Shown: positions 20,972 to 31,772 of the stretch, piece after piece | Numbering within the stretch: position 1 is the first letter of the stretch | How the letters are laid out: each line of letters opens with the position of its first letter | DNA from: Anoplolepis gracilipes | Lineage: Eukaryota > Arthropoda > Insecta > Hymenoptera > Formicidae | Direction: 5' to 3' | DNA: 64,000 nucleotides | Assembly (NCBI RefSeq): GCF_047496725.1 | Contig: NC_132973.1 | Location: 16,903,733 to 16,967,732, forward strand | Translations under genes and position numbers: made by a program | The notes under the pieces: generated by a model | Seen by the model: the letters and a program-made list of their open reading frames with translations, nothing else | The model's database searches: none | What the model was told of the DNA's origin: nothing

Positions 20972-22063
20972 ATGATAAACAACAATGATGCTGATGATGA
21001 ACGTGAAAAGATTGTGAGAAAGATTGCAAAAACGAGCGAATCAATTCGCAAAAAATATCACGCTTTAAAAACTGGTAAAATTGAGGAAGACGTCGCTTTG
21101 GAGAGACATTTTAAGCCAATCGCTGAACCTCTAAAACAAATTGTTGAGAATACCATCGATGTAGAATCTGATGCATCGAAAGTGGAGTCGTTTGGTATAC
21201 CCAGAGAAGAACAAGAGAGCATAAAGCAGAAACGATCAAACATTTCACTAACTTATGAAAAAATATCAAATGGGGGACGAAAACGATCAAACGATTCATT
21301 GATAACTTCTACACCAAATCAATCAAAGCGAATGAAACAATCGACTCCGATAAAAGCTGTACAACAACCTCAAATAATCTCGTCTCCTTCCGTCGAAGAA
21401 ATTTTTGAGACCACACCCGAAGCGGTTGTGACGTCGGTTCAACGTCAATTACAAACATCCGAAGGTCTGAATATGTTGCGAGAACATCTTGGTCCGCTCG
21501 GACAAAGATATATCGGAGCAATTTTAGGCCAAGATGTAAATAACGAGATGGATTACATATACGGTGTTAAATTTTCCGATGAAGGAATGATGCTCGGCGA
21601 TAAACATTTCGAAGTGGATAAGAATGATAATATAATCATCAATGGAATGAAATATGCGGGGACGCCGGGTCTCTATGAATTAATTTTTAAGAGAATTCCC
21701 GACGATGCTGTATATACAGAGAACGATATGCATAAATATAAAAGTATATTACTGGCAACAAACGCGCATAGACGTGATAGTAATGTGCGTAATCCAGTAT
21801 TAGGTAACAAAGGATACAAATATAAATATATAATCGCTTCATTACTTCCTATCAAAAGAAAAATTGGGAAAGGTATAAACCTACCACGCACTATGACACT
21901 GAGTGAGAATAAAATTGAATACGTGCATTGGAACGATCCCAACGAATTGGTAGATCGTTTGCGGCTGCTGGAAACTTCGCGTCGAGCAGGTAACAATGCT
22001 CACGGCAATGAAATCATGTCAATTATCGAAGAGCTTCGCGAGGCGGGTCTTATTATAAATTAA
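20972..22063 (+). CDS. Conserved TPGLYELIF-family protein, intact 363 residues
   Basis: Visible features are an N-terminal helical charged region (REKIVRKIAKTSESIRKKYH), a Ser/Lys-rich linker (KRSNDSLITSTPNQSKRMK), then a conserved globular part with LREHLGPLGQRYIGAILGQ and YAGTPGLYELIFKRIPDD. The C-terminus is YVHWNDPNELVDRLRLLETS plus IMSIIEELREAGLIIN. It follows the ATPase by 54 bp and is transcribed with it. I recognise the family as recurrent in insect Polinton-like loci but know no function. The intact frame, against a broken E1 copy, makes it the best representative here. Confidence 0.72.
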   Translation: MINNNDADDEREKIVRKIAKTSESIRKKYHALKTGKIEEDVALERHFKPIAEPLKQIVENTIDVESDASKVESFGIPREEQESIKQKRSNISLTYEKISNGGRKRSNDSLITSTPNQSKRMKQSTPIKAVQQPQIISSPSVEEIFETTPEAVVTSVQRQLQTSEGLNMLREHLGPLGQRYIGAILGQDVNNEMDYIYGVKFSDEGMMLGDKHFEVDKNDNIIINGMKYAGTPGLYELIFKRIPDDAVYTENDMHKYKSILLATNAHRRDSNVRNPVLGNKGYKYKYIIASLLPIKRKIGKGINLPRTMTLSENKIEYVHWNDPNELVDRLRLLETSRRAGNNAHGNEIMSIIEELREAGLIIN

Positions 22064-22112
22064 ACAACATGTTGACGATACTAGTCATTCTGTCAAAACA
22101 TTTCGTATTGAA

Positions 22113-22340
22113 ATGTCAATTAATAAATTTGGAGTATTGCTCGGTATGTCGAATAATGCATACTATGAATGGAACGGATTACTAAGAACGTATGTGCGAG
22201 ATAACGCTCTGTGTCTGACTAGCGCCGGCTTTGACGCAAGGTTGACTCAGGAAAAGATACATAAAGAATTATACATGAACTTTTACATTATTATGAAATA
22301 TGCCACGATCAAACATGCAAGAAAAGAAAAACAACAGTAG
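22113..22340 (+). pseudogene. Coiled-coil (MSINKFG) protein N-terminus running into a deletion junction
   Basis: MSINKFGVLLGMSNNAYYEW and RTYVRDNALCLTSAGFDARL match the E1 gene at 12396. After about residue 44 the sequence departs (HKELYMNFYIIMKYATI) and, by about 22330, becomes the antisense of PolB. In E1 these two points are separated by the rest of the coiled-coil gene, the integrase and the PolB C-terminal half. E2 has therefore lost that whole block. Confidence 0.65.
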
Positions 22341-25014
22341 GTCAATGTGCGAATCGTGAAGATGTTGCGAATACTCGAGATCGACTTCGAGGATGTAGCC
22401 TGTAGACGAATCGAGCGCGATCGATGATATATCAAAATTGAAAACATTATCGACCCACTGAAAATCGGCATAGGGCAATGGTTGACACATTGCCCATCCG
22501 TATAAATTATTAACATCGAAATACATCAAGTACGTTGATGGTTTCGATGAGTCATACGATTGCATATATTTGTTATTAGCACGCGCGTACCTGTTGGAAC
22601 ATTGACTCAGACCACCGCGTATATCTCGTTCGATAAACATAACCATGTCAATGTCTGTGAGTAATTCAAATATAATTTTCGTATGCTTTAACATGGCGTC
22701 CCACGTGTAGCCGGGAAGAGTATAATAATACGCGGGCTCGAGCCCATAACTCTTGATACAACTCTCGCGGAAATTTTCAAAAATGTCGGCTAATAACAAG
22801 ACATCAGTTTTGAGGTATAAATCGCTATATTCGCCTAGCGTTCGAATTGAGAATCGCTTCCACACAATTTCAGCGTGCGCGTAATCGCTCTCGGATACTG
22901 TGTTACCTGTCAAGGAGCTGTAAAATGATTCTCGCGATGGTAAACACGCATCTTGCAATTTATCTACGCAGTCAATGTATTCGTACGGGAAGACGCCTTT
23001 TCTTGTCAGTAAATTGAAATCGTCGGCGGATAAATTTTTAAATTCCATTTGTAAAATTTTGAGTTTATCCTTGCTCAGAAAAGATGCCAATTTGTCGAGA
23101 CTTGTGAGAAATTTATATGAATCTATGAAACGTAATTTAATGTGATTTTCCGGTTTGTCTTTCGTACCCTTAACATGTTTTGTAAATGAAATATATTTTT
23201 CTTTTGTTATCGGAAGTAAATCGATTCCCCCTTCGAACGCTGTGGCTATTTCCTCGATTATAAAATGAGAATCATAACGGGATAAATTGTGAAATACTAT
23301 TGGAATGTAAAAAGATTCTTTGTAATTTAGATTGCAATTTGAATGCGCGGGACCTCTGTACCGTCCGGTCAAATGACAATGATCGCGTACGCGCGTATTA
23401 TCATCTTCCACGAATGGTTTCTCACATATATGACACTGAGTCGCGCTTCGAAATTCTTTCCATTCATCTTGCGTTAAATTTACCATGGGGACATTGGTTG
23501 TTAAAATATTTTCTACACGTTGCGCCAAATTTTTAAGTTTGTCGGCGAACCACGCAACGCAATTGGCTTCGCGACGAGAATGATACGCGAATAATGAATT
23601 ATCGTACGAGCAATGTACATAATAAACGATACTAAATACTTGGTGATGTTGATAAAAATTTTCTTCTTCTTTTTTCACCAAAACGCACTCCAGATCGGAC
23701 GAAAGATAGTCGCTCCTTCCTGTTGTAGTTGGCGAATGCGAGCCGCCTGTCCTTATCGCTCGGTAACCGGATAGCGCAGTCGTTCATCTCTCCACAGTCT
23801 ACTGTATGCGACTGTAGTTTCTCGTCCGAGTGAAAATAGTGCATACATCTGTAAAATAAAAGTTAAAATTTTTTTTTATATCCTTATTTTAAATATTTTT
23901 AGACAGTTTTATTAAGTATACATACCGATCGCAGATATATTTTTTATTCTTGTGTTTGCTGAGTTGCGAACTCACGAGCCTGGATAAATTCTTGATCCAC
24001 ACAAAATGTCCGATATCTCGCGCATCTTGCACGTAGAGCAAGTTGACGTGCTTGTCCCTCTTTTGCTCCGTAAGGTGTAACGAGATAATGTTTTCATTCT
24101 CGATGGTATACACATTGATTGAAATGTCATTATAAATTTCAAATTTTTTAATTTGATTAAGAGTAACTGGAAACTCAATATCTTGGAGATTCAGTACTGT
24201 TGTATAATGTGGGTACGATGATTGTCGGTCTGTGTTTCTTTCAACTGGATACAGAGCAGCCACCACCGCCCACGCAAAACATGCATTGTCTTGAGATTGC
24301 ACGTTAACCACTGTTCGTTTTATTATTATCTTTCGCGGTAATTGTTTATTTAATGCACGCAACATCCTGCGCACATAGGATTATATTTATTTATATTTAC
24401 AGTCAAATTTAATATACGCGATAATGCCCATCCGCTATCGCGTTCCTGAAATTCTTCGAGCGATGCAAGGGTGGGCTCGACGATTCGCCGCTCATACCAC
24501 TCGCGTAAATCGGATGTATGAAAGAGTTCAAAGTTTCTTGTATTGATTGATTTATTGGCGCGCTTATCGCCTGCCACAAACTCGCTGTTAAACGCTGTAT
24601 TCACTTTCACACTGCTGTGTTTTTGCATAACATCTCGCACATGCTCGAGCACAATGTCGCTCGCCTCTTCCAAAAATTGATGAGGTTCAATATGATTATA
24701 ATTTATAACCGCACCAGAGTCAAGATACGATCTTCGAACGCCATATCGATCTCTCGCCAAATCAATCCATTTTCTCGCGAACTGCATCCTGCACCCGCGT
24801 GTACGAAACGCCTGCGCAACACATTTTTCAGTCCTTCGAGTCGCGCGATTCGAGCAATCAGTGATTGTCGATTTCCGATTGATAATCGTGGTCGTTTAAT
24901 TCGACTTTGTTCTTCCAACGACTCGATACATTCGTTACATTGCGCCTCCAACGCAATGTACTCCTCCACTGAATTTACCCGGGTGGATTGCTCCTACACA
25001 ATTTGCTCCGCCAT
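22330..25014 (-). pseudogene. Protein-primed DNA polymerase B, N-terminal and exonuclease part only (E2)
   Basis: The reading starts at 25014 (MAEQIV, then an early TAG). It continues through EEYIALEAQCNECIESLEEQ, frameshifts near 24750 and 24370, and QDNACFAWAVVAALYPVERN. An intron with GT...AG ends (about 23928-23849) falls exactly within the CDR/C-HYF zinc-finger-like segment. The exonuclease region follows, with a small deletion at the first motif. A 470-residue open frame holds an endonuclease VII-like zinc motif (CHICEKPF, DHCHLTGRYRG), HNLSRYDSHFI (exonuclease II), and motif A as YFDVNNLYGWAM. The sequence stops after LEYSQHLHD, so motifs B and C are absent. Confidence 0.8.
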
Positions 25015-25972
25015 GTTTTTCAGACCGAACAAGATGCACGACTCGAAAATAATGGAGGTGCACCTCTTTGCAGCGATTTTATATCGCGATTCATAGACGT
25101 TTCTATCACGCATGTCGCGATTTGTCATCTAACGATGACGTTATGTCGAAAAAATTTTTTTGCTGTATTTCGAAAATTAGCAGCTGCACATCGGCGCTCA
25201 AAAGTTTTGCAGTTTCAAATTACATGTAGCTGCAGATATCTCGTTGGATTGTCACCTATGGGTCACGTCATCTCAAAGATTTGTCATATTTCCAATATTA
25301 GCAGCCGTATATCGGCGCTCGGAAGATCCGCAGCTTCAAATTACATATAGTTGTCATTTCGCGATTTGCCACGCACACTTTAAACATTTTAGTAAGATTC
25401 GTTAGTGCATGGATAATTTGTAGTTTCAAATTACATGCAGCTGCGGATTTGTCATCTAACGATGACGTTATGCCGAAAAAATTTTTTTGCTGTATTTCGA
25501 AAATTAGCAGCTGCACATCGGCGCTCGAAAGTTTTGCAGTTTTAAATTACATGCAGCTGCGGATTTATCACGCACACTTTAAACATTTTAGTAAGATTCG
25601 TTAGCGCATGGATAATTTGTAGTTTCAAATTACATACAGCTGCGAGTTACTTTTTGATAATTTGTCACGTACATTTAGAATATTTAGGTGTGATTTCATC
25701 AGAAAATGTTGTCGCACTTCGACGCATGGAAAATTTTAAGCGCATTCAACTAAAATCTTTGGAGATGTAATTATTAATTAGCAGCTGTATATAGGCGCTT
25801 GGAGAAAAAAAACTTGCTGTATGAATCACTCCCTCCACATCACAATTTGTAGTGCTAAATTGTGAACAATAACCCCCTTCACATTGCAGTATGTAGTGCT
25901 AAATTGTGTTTTAATACTTAAAATAATTTAGTATCGTGTCAATCGTTTGTGGTCTCTGCTAAAGGAAGCAAC
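25015..25972. repeat. Divergent intergenic region with tandem duplications
   Basis: Between the leftward polymerase and the rightward MNYY gene. About 105 bp are duplicated (25112-25215 and 25446-25552; both contain 'catctaacgatgacgttatg' and 'gcagctgcacatcggcgctc'). A further block ('aaacattttagtaagattcg') is duplicated at about 25370-25443 and 25570-25640. The motif 'gcagctgc' followed by 'atcggcgct' recurs. This is a plausible promoter or replication-control region, by position only. Confidence 0.6.
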
Positions 25973-26700
25973 ATGAATTATTACGTCCCGATTATGGACA
26001 CTCTGCCAAAGAAAGAGTAAGTTTTATTTTTTAAATAATATTTTTATTATTCATATTAGTTTTAAATAATATTTTTAATATTTATATATTAATATTATAT
26101 TTTTAATAACATTTTTCTAAAATTTTGTAGCATTTCATCCGAGTCTCGTCGCGCGGATCGTATATTGAGAAGAAGATATGCTCTAACCCCGACATCATAC
26201 AAATACTTGGAGATTGGAATAAGCGTCGGAGCTATGTCATAAGTGGAATTACTTGTTGGTGATAACCGAGGCAATCAAATAGTATTGCCTATCGTTACCT
26301 GGCACTCATTGATGCAGAAACGTGCCGATATTGAACGACATGTACAATCGACTGAAAGTGAGCTATTATGGATCTGCGATCTATCTATCCAAATGATTAC
26401 ATTAACTGATTCCAAGATTGTTAAATTAACATTGTCTAATAATTCTTTGTATATACATCCGCAAACATTGGTGCATTTATTCGATTTTGAAGATGTATCG
26501 ATCATATGCATTTCTGGCTGTGTCAGAATACATATATTATTAATGAAAAGTTTAAACAATTTGTTAGCGTTTTGCAACGCAACAATATCACTAATGTTTA
26601 CGATGCGGTAAAAGTGAGAGTGATACGTTTGACGGCAAATCACTCATAGATTATGAATTGTTAACATGTGCTGTAATGATTTACTCTATAATGTTTGCAA
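25973..26700 (+). pseudogene. Two-exon MN(F/Y)Y gene, E2 copy with stop and frameshift
   Basis: Exon one (25973-26016) encodes MNYYVPIMDTLPKK. A GTAAGT donor and a 'tttgtag' acceptor define a 114-bp intron. Exon two begins at 26131 and reads LTPTSYKYLEIGISVGAMS, then TAA at 26240-26242 where E1 has Tyr. GDNRGNQIVLPIVTWHSLMQ and WICDLSIQMI continue to a one-base loss after HLFDFED. It is colinear with the intact E1 copy at 61480-62181. Function is unknown. Confidence 0.72.
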
Positions 26701-27032
26701 TAAATAAATTACCGTTTTTATTATTAATTTTTATTATTTCTTTCTTCGCCTATTCTTTATAAAACGTATGATGTATATAGTTGGATCTACATTCATTCTG
26801 CTAAAGATGTTGAAAATGCTGATGTAGATGAGACGTGATACTCGAGTTAGACGGAGATGAGAGATGTGAGATTAAAATATATATATTTGGGTGGAGCGTG
26901 TGCTATAAAAGAGTTTGCGACCATCCTTGTGACAATCTTGTCGCATCTGATAAAGCGAGTTTGGAAGAAAACGCGAGTTTGCGGTCATCCTTGTGACATT
27001 TTTTTTATATATCTGATAAAAACTTTGTGCTT

Positions 27033-27527
27033 ATGGATGACTTGATGGACATTTCATCCGATTCGTTCGAGTCGCCTGATTCACTCTTGGTGAACATTTC
27101 ATCCGATTCATCCGATTCGTTCGAGTTTGCCGAGTCGTCCGATTCGATGGACTTTTCGTCCGAGCATTCTGATTCGGATGTAGAATCCTTACACGATAGT
27201 GTTCTTGACGGTAATTCTAGTGATTTCAGTGATGTTGTGGAACCTATTATTCATACGTTAGACGATGTACAAGTTCGTATATATAATGAAATGAAACGGC
27301 TGTGCATTATATCTTTTTATTATAAACCTGGGATTTCTGTTAAACATTGTATATCGTGTTTCATGCTATTACCGGAAAGGTCACAGATTGGGAATGATGT
27401 GGTGCGCACACATTAAAGTGAAATTTATCAGCAAATCCATGATTTATATGAATGTGGTAGATGTCTGAGACCGCTGTATCAATTAATATCGTGCAATTTT
27501 TGTCCGTTTTGTACGAAAGAAGACTAA
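27033..27527 (+). pseudogene. Acidic protein with C-terminal Cys-rich (zinc-binding-like) tail, E2 copy
   Basis: The N-terminal 90 residues are Asp/Ser-rich (MDDLMDISSDSFESPDSLL), then IYNEMKRLCIISFYYKPG and KHCISCFML. The frame stops at 27416, while the Cys-rich end (DLYECGRCLRPLYQLIS, CNFCPFCTKED) follows in another frame to 27527. E1 has the same architecture (62512-63047). The CxxC...CxxCPxC pattern suggests a zinc knuckle or RING-like element. An acidic transactivator-like or protein-binding role is speculative. Confidence 0.6.
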
Positions 27528-27571
27528 TGCATTAAAAATAAAAACTATTATTGTGTAAGTGTCGCGATAAG

Positions 27572-27892
27572 ATGCAGTGGAGAGAACACTCCGACGCCAT
27601 CGGTGGCTCTGTGACTTCTGTGGCGCAGTTTTTGCGAAATTGTGAAATTGGTTTGCCAAAGACTCATACGAGATCGTTAAAACTGTTTTTCGAGATCCGT
27701 GACAAAATAGACTTTTTATGCGATGTGGTCAAGGAAAATACTGATAGAATTTATGCAATTTGAAGATGTTCCGGAAATAAGGTATCTTCGAAAAGTGAGG
27801 CTGCTACTGATAAAAAGAATAAGAAGGATAGACTTTTTAGAAGAAAGAAGAAAGCAATTTGCCTCTCACGCAATTAATACACACATATGGTA
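27572..27892 (+). pseudogene. MNSVV family small protein, E2 copy (frameshifted)
   Basis: It reads MQWREHSDAIGGSVTSVAQF, then LPKTHTRSLKLFFEIRDKID, and stops early (TDRIYAI) after loss of one or two bases. The remaining basic part (LRKVRLLLIKRIRRIDFLEE) is in another frame to 27892. The N-terminus has about 16 residues more than the E3 copies. The gap 27893-28066 is AT-rich with no gene visible. Confidence 0.6.
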
Positions 27893-28157
27893 AACAAAAA
27901 AGTTCTGCATGATTTGTGTATGTATTTATCATTTATAAAATTTTAAAGATATTAATAATGATGTTTTTTTCAGAAGACGCTGTGGTGCGCTCTCCCTCCC
28001 TATCCTTATTTTAATTTTTTTTTATCTTTTATATTATCTATTTTATATTGTATATTTTATATTTTTTATGCTATTCAATTATAATTATCTGTATGAATGC
28101 TGTGTAGAGCGACAGTCCGCGTCAGCTTTTAATTTTTTTGTCAGCTGTGAAGAGTAA

Positions 28158-28464
28158 GTGACATTTTTTAAATCTTTATAAAAAGAACTGCACTTCACAA
28201 ATCAACTCACTGGATCACAGTCAGATACTTTATGCTAGTTCTAACGAGAGCTAGGTAACGTCTCGGTAAAAAAATGGGTAGGGGATCTGCATGACATAAG
28301 AGTAAGCATTTGTTGCTAACTCTTATGTCATGCAGATCCCCTACCCATTTTTTTACCGAGACGTTACCTAGCTCTCGTTAGAACTAGCATAAAGTATCTG
28401 ACTGTGATCCAGTGAGTTGATTTGTGAAGTGCAGTTCTTTTTATAAAGATTTAAAAAATGTCAC
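28158..28464. repeat. 307-bp palindrome abutting the MSQV start codon
   Basis: Left arm 28158-28303 and right arm 28319-28464 are near-perfect inverses around a 15-bp centre ('aagcatttgttgct' region). The right edge is the start of the MSQV frame (ATGTCAC), and the left edge carries the same bases on the other strand. The 5' leader of the gene has thus been duplicated head to head. The left TIR has the leader once only. Confidence 0.9.
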
Positions 28465-29173
28465 AAGTTATGGCGTTTATTGAGGCGATGTTTGAGACGG
28501 GGTACCGCAACCTACGGGTACCTGAATGGGTGCCATATCGCCGATACCATCGCCGTGCACTCCGAAGAGCGCGAAATATGGTCCGCGCCCTATTCCAGGC
28601 GCTACTGGATGTCCTATTTGGAAATGTAAGTAGTTTTTATTATTTTTATACGCTTTTTTATTTATAATATATTTATGTTTTTTTTTAATAGATTTTCGAA
28701 ATAGGTGTTGATCCGATCCCTGGGTACATCAGCATAGCGCACATGCAGGAAGTGCGCTGGGTGCGGGCCTATCGCAAGGAGTGTGCGAAGTGGGAAAATT
28801 TGTGGGCCGATAATCCCTACTCCCACGAATTAGACGCGGATATCTTCTGTCTCCGCAGATTGTTCGGAGAGAAACCCTATCGTAAATATGCTCAAATTTT
28901 AAATATTTATTTTTTAAGGTACTAATAAAAAAAAAAAGTTTATTTTTCTTTTCTGTTACAGCCCCCGCTCCCGCTTTTTTAGACGCGGAGGCAGAAAATG
29001 TCAACGTATTTCGGATACTCCACAGATTGTTCGGAGAGGAGCCCTATTGTAAGTATCTCTATATAATACGCTCAAAAGTTTGTGTATTTTTAAGGTACTA
29101 ATATAAATGTTCATTTTTCTGTTACAGAAGCAGCCGTCGCGCGTTCCCCGTCACCCTGCCGCCTTATTTTTAG
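28458..29173 (+). CDS. TIR-borne spliced gene, MSQV family, E2 right copy
   Basis: Predicted exons are 28458-28625 (MSQVMAFIEAMFETGYRN to LLDVLFGN), 28692-28881 (DPIPGYISIAHMQEVRWVRA, ECAKWENLW, DADIFCLRRLFGEKPY), 28962-29048 (DAEAENVNVFRILHRLFGEE) and from 29128 to about 29173. All junctions have GT/AG. The second and third exons end in the same LRRLFGE-like motif before a donor, as if a module was duplicated. The last exon's conserved frame (SSRRAFPVTLPPYF) is out of phase with exon three, so the 3' end may be broken or spliced differently. Confidence 0.55.
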
Positions 29174-30145
29174 TTATTTTTAGTTTTTTCTTTATATTTT
29201 ATATTTTATAATTTTAAATTTTAGATTTTTCATATTTTATATTTTATATATATTATATTATATTTTACATTTTTTAATATTTTTTATATTATATCTTCTA
29301 TATTTTTTAAAACACACACACACACAAACACACACATACACACACATACACACACACACACTATATGTATAAAAATACACATTTTTATAATTAAATATTT
29401 TGTTTATGATAAATATGTGTATATGTTTTGCGCCTTCATTATCTATCTCATCCTTCTTCCTCCTCCACTTAGTATTGATTAGATTATATTTAATATATAT
29501 AATTAGTAATAATAATAATAATATAATATATAATAATAATATAATATATAATAATAATATAATAATATAAAAAAAAAATTTAATCTGCGTTCTCGCGTAC
29601 GCCTTAGCCTCCGTCTTATCGCGGTCCCGCTATCCTTTCCCCTCATCCTCATTCCTTCTCTCTCACGCTATCTTCCTATTGTAATCTTCTCCTTTTCCCA
29701 CCACATCATGCTCTCATTGTCCTACGCTATGTACAATGCGCATAGCGCTCTCCTTATCCTATCCTATACCACGCGTCTCCGTCTACCGCGTTGCGAACGC
29801 CTATCGCGCTGTCTCTCTCTATCCATTTCCCTACTCGCGGACCTCTCTTCCCTCTCCGCAAACCCCTCGTCGACCGGCCGCGCCGCGGACCTCTCTCTCC
29901 TCTCCGCAATCCCCTCGTCTACCGGCTGCATCGCGGACCTCTCTTCCCTCTCCGCAATCCCCTCGTCTACCGGCTGCGTCGCGGACCTACAGCTGTATCG
30001 CAGATCTCTCTCCCCTCCCCGCGTACCCCGCGTCAACAAACCGCGTCGCGGACCTGCGTGACGTCACTCCCCCGCGCCCGCGGGTCCCCTCCGCCCCCGC
30101 ACCCCCCTCGAGCTCTCGAGTTAGAAACCTCATTATATCACTACT

Positions 30146-30453
30146 GACCACGTTGCATTTGACCACGTAGCTTTTGAACACGTTGCGATTGACCACGTTG
30201 CGATTGACCACGTTGCGATTGACTACGTTGCTATTGACCATGTTACAATTGATTACGTTGCATTTGACCATGTTACGATTGACCATGCGTCGCATTTGAT
30301 CACTTCGCGATTGACCACGCGTTGCAATTGACCACGTTGCGATTGACCACGTTGCATTTAATCACGTTGCGTTTGACCACGTCGCGATTAACCACGTTGC
30401 GATTGTCCACGATTAGTGCGGTGAGAGGAACGCTCTGCATTGACAACCTGAAG
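30146..30453. repeat. Left minisatellite arm of the foldback, inner part
   Basis: 30146-30412 continues the 15/17-bp array interrupted by E2 ('gaccacgttgcgattgacca' units). 30413-30453 is a 41-bp unique piece ('ggtgagaggaacgctctgca') before the palindrome begins. Together with 13889-14085 the left arm totals about 0.46 kb, far shorter than the 2.9 kb right arm. Confidence 0.85.
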
Positions 30454-30464
30454 TCACACACATA

Positions 30465-30622
30465 GGCCGGTATTCATAGTCCGTTCTTATATATAAGATC
30501 ATTTTAAGATATGTTTTTAGTTGACTTAAGACTACGTTCAACCAATCAGATGGCCGAATAGAATTTTAAGACTTTACTTAAGACGAGCTTGAATATAAGA
30601 ACGGACTATGAATACCGGCCAT
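30465..30622. mobile_element. MITE A (about 158 bp), left arm; mirrored at about 47629-47786
   Basis: Terminal inverted repeats 'ggccggtattcatagtccgt' and 'acggactatgaataccggcc' enclose a short AT-rich core with 'ccaatcagatggccg'. It is flanked by ATA on both sides, a possible short target duplication. It has no coding capacity. It forms the outermost part of the palindrome arm. Confidence 0.75.
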
Positions 30623-31035
30623 AGTGCGCGCTTCGTTTAATGCGTGTGATTTTTTTCGTCTTAACACCTTATACTACCTGTAACATTTTTTGCTCAGTTT
30701 AACCTACTCTACCTGTACCTGACGGGTGGTTCGCGAATTATGGGACACCCTGTATACGCAGGGTATCTTACACACAACACGCGACATCATCATCATTTTA
30801 CTATTACTGAAAAAACAAAATAATACTTTTCGGTGCAGTATCATATGTCACGTGTCACATCTCCGTCACTCGCCGCTCCCGTGCGGTTACCGCTTCTCAC
30901 GTGCCAAGACAATTTTGTTTATTACTTTTAATAATTATTGCGAATTTTCTTCTCAGTTTAACATACTTTATCTGCTAACGAGCGGTTAAACGCGAACCAC
31001 TACGGACACCCTATATACAGAGTGTCCGATTACTG
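30623..31035. other. Non-coding stretch with transposon-end-like motifs
   Basis: It contains 'gggacaccctgtatacgcag' and, further in, 'ggacaccctatatacagagt', together with two related 'tcagtttaac(c/a)tac' segments. These resemble ends or internal repeats of a small DNA transposon. No reading frame is convincing. It is mirrored in the right arm. Confidence 0.45.
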
Positions 31036-31043
31036 ATTGTGAG

Positions 31044-31196
31044 TAGAGTCCTATATAACAGAGAAGCGACATCGATCCCCCACCACCACCTCCAGCACCG
31101 CCATATTGTGCTCGCTCCAGAACTTTAATAAACACATATTCCGTTTATATGAGGTTATAAACGTGTTACAGTTTTTTTATTAAATATATCTGATAA

Positions 31197-31280
<84 letters not shown>

Positions 31281-31726
31281 TCTCAAATAATAATAACAAT
31301 TAAAAATGTTACGCAAAAATATAAGTGTATAAATGTATTGCATATGCAATCATTTTAATTATATTGAATATATATATAATCTTAATCCTTAACCTTCCCG
31401 AACAAGACAACCAAAAACTTCGCACACTCGTACCATCTCTTTATATTTATTATATTAATTTTTATATATTTAGAGACTGAAAGTTAAAAAATAAACGATA
31501 TAAATTAAATATATATTATACATTAAATACATATATATTATATGATGTCTATTTCTAATGACAATTACAATATTATATCTAACCTAAACACTGACTAAAC
31601 ACATGCTGCATGCTGCATAAGTTTATCTTCACTTTGGGGCTCAATATGGCTGCTTCAATTAGGTGGGGGTATCACCAATCAGAAATCGCGACGCCGATGT
31701 CGCTTCTCTGTTTATATAGGACTCTA
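31044..31726. mobile_element. hAT-like MITE (683 bp) with 8-bp target duplication ATTGTGAG
   Basis: The ends are TAGAGTCCTATATAACAGAG and its inverse, TATATAGGACTCTA, and the inner parts of the TIRs read 'aagcgacatcg'. ATTGTGAG occurs at 31036-31043 and 31727-31734. The TAGAG start and 8-bp duplication fit hAT. It encloses a CT microsatellite (31196-31284, nearly pure) and no transposase. The mirrored copy is 46529-47207. Confidence 0.8.
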
Positions 31727-31772
31727 ATTGTGAGTAAAAACGAAATGTGATGGTAGATTCCGTCAAATCGAA

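Larger units (their letters stand above)
14086..30145. mobile_element. E2: inner Polinton-type element, 16,060 bp, defective
   Basis: It starts AGTAGTGATATAATGAGG and ends with the inverse, flanked by GACCAC at 14080-14085 and 30146-30151, a 6-bp duplication as expected for Polintons. TIRs are about 2.06 kb. The content is capsid, penton, PLA2-protease, ATPase fragment, 363-residue protein, PolB fragment and four TIR-proximal genes. The integrase, polymerase palm and Walker A are gone. It inserted into a minisatellite unit, so it is younger than that arm. Confidence 0.9.
28067..30145. repeat. E2 right terminal inverted repeat
   Basis: Inverse of 14086-16141, closed by CACTACT at 30139-30145 and followed by GACCAC. 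It differs from the left arm by many substitutions, by an extra inverted duplication at its inner edge (28158-28464), and by an extra exon-like module in the embedded gene. The arms have been diverging or recombining since insertion. Confidence 0.88.

Noticed and set aside
31155..31349. ORF with a long Glu-Arg repeat
   Set aside because: It is simply the CT/GA microsatellite read in one frame.
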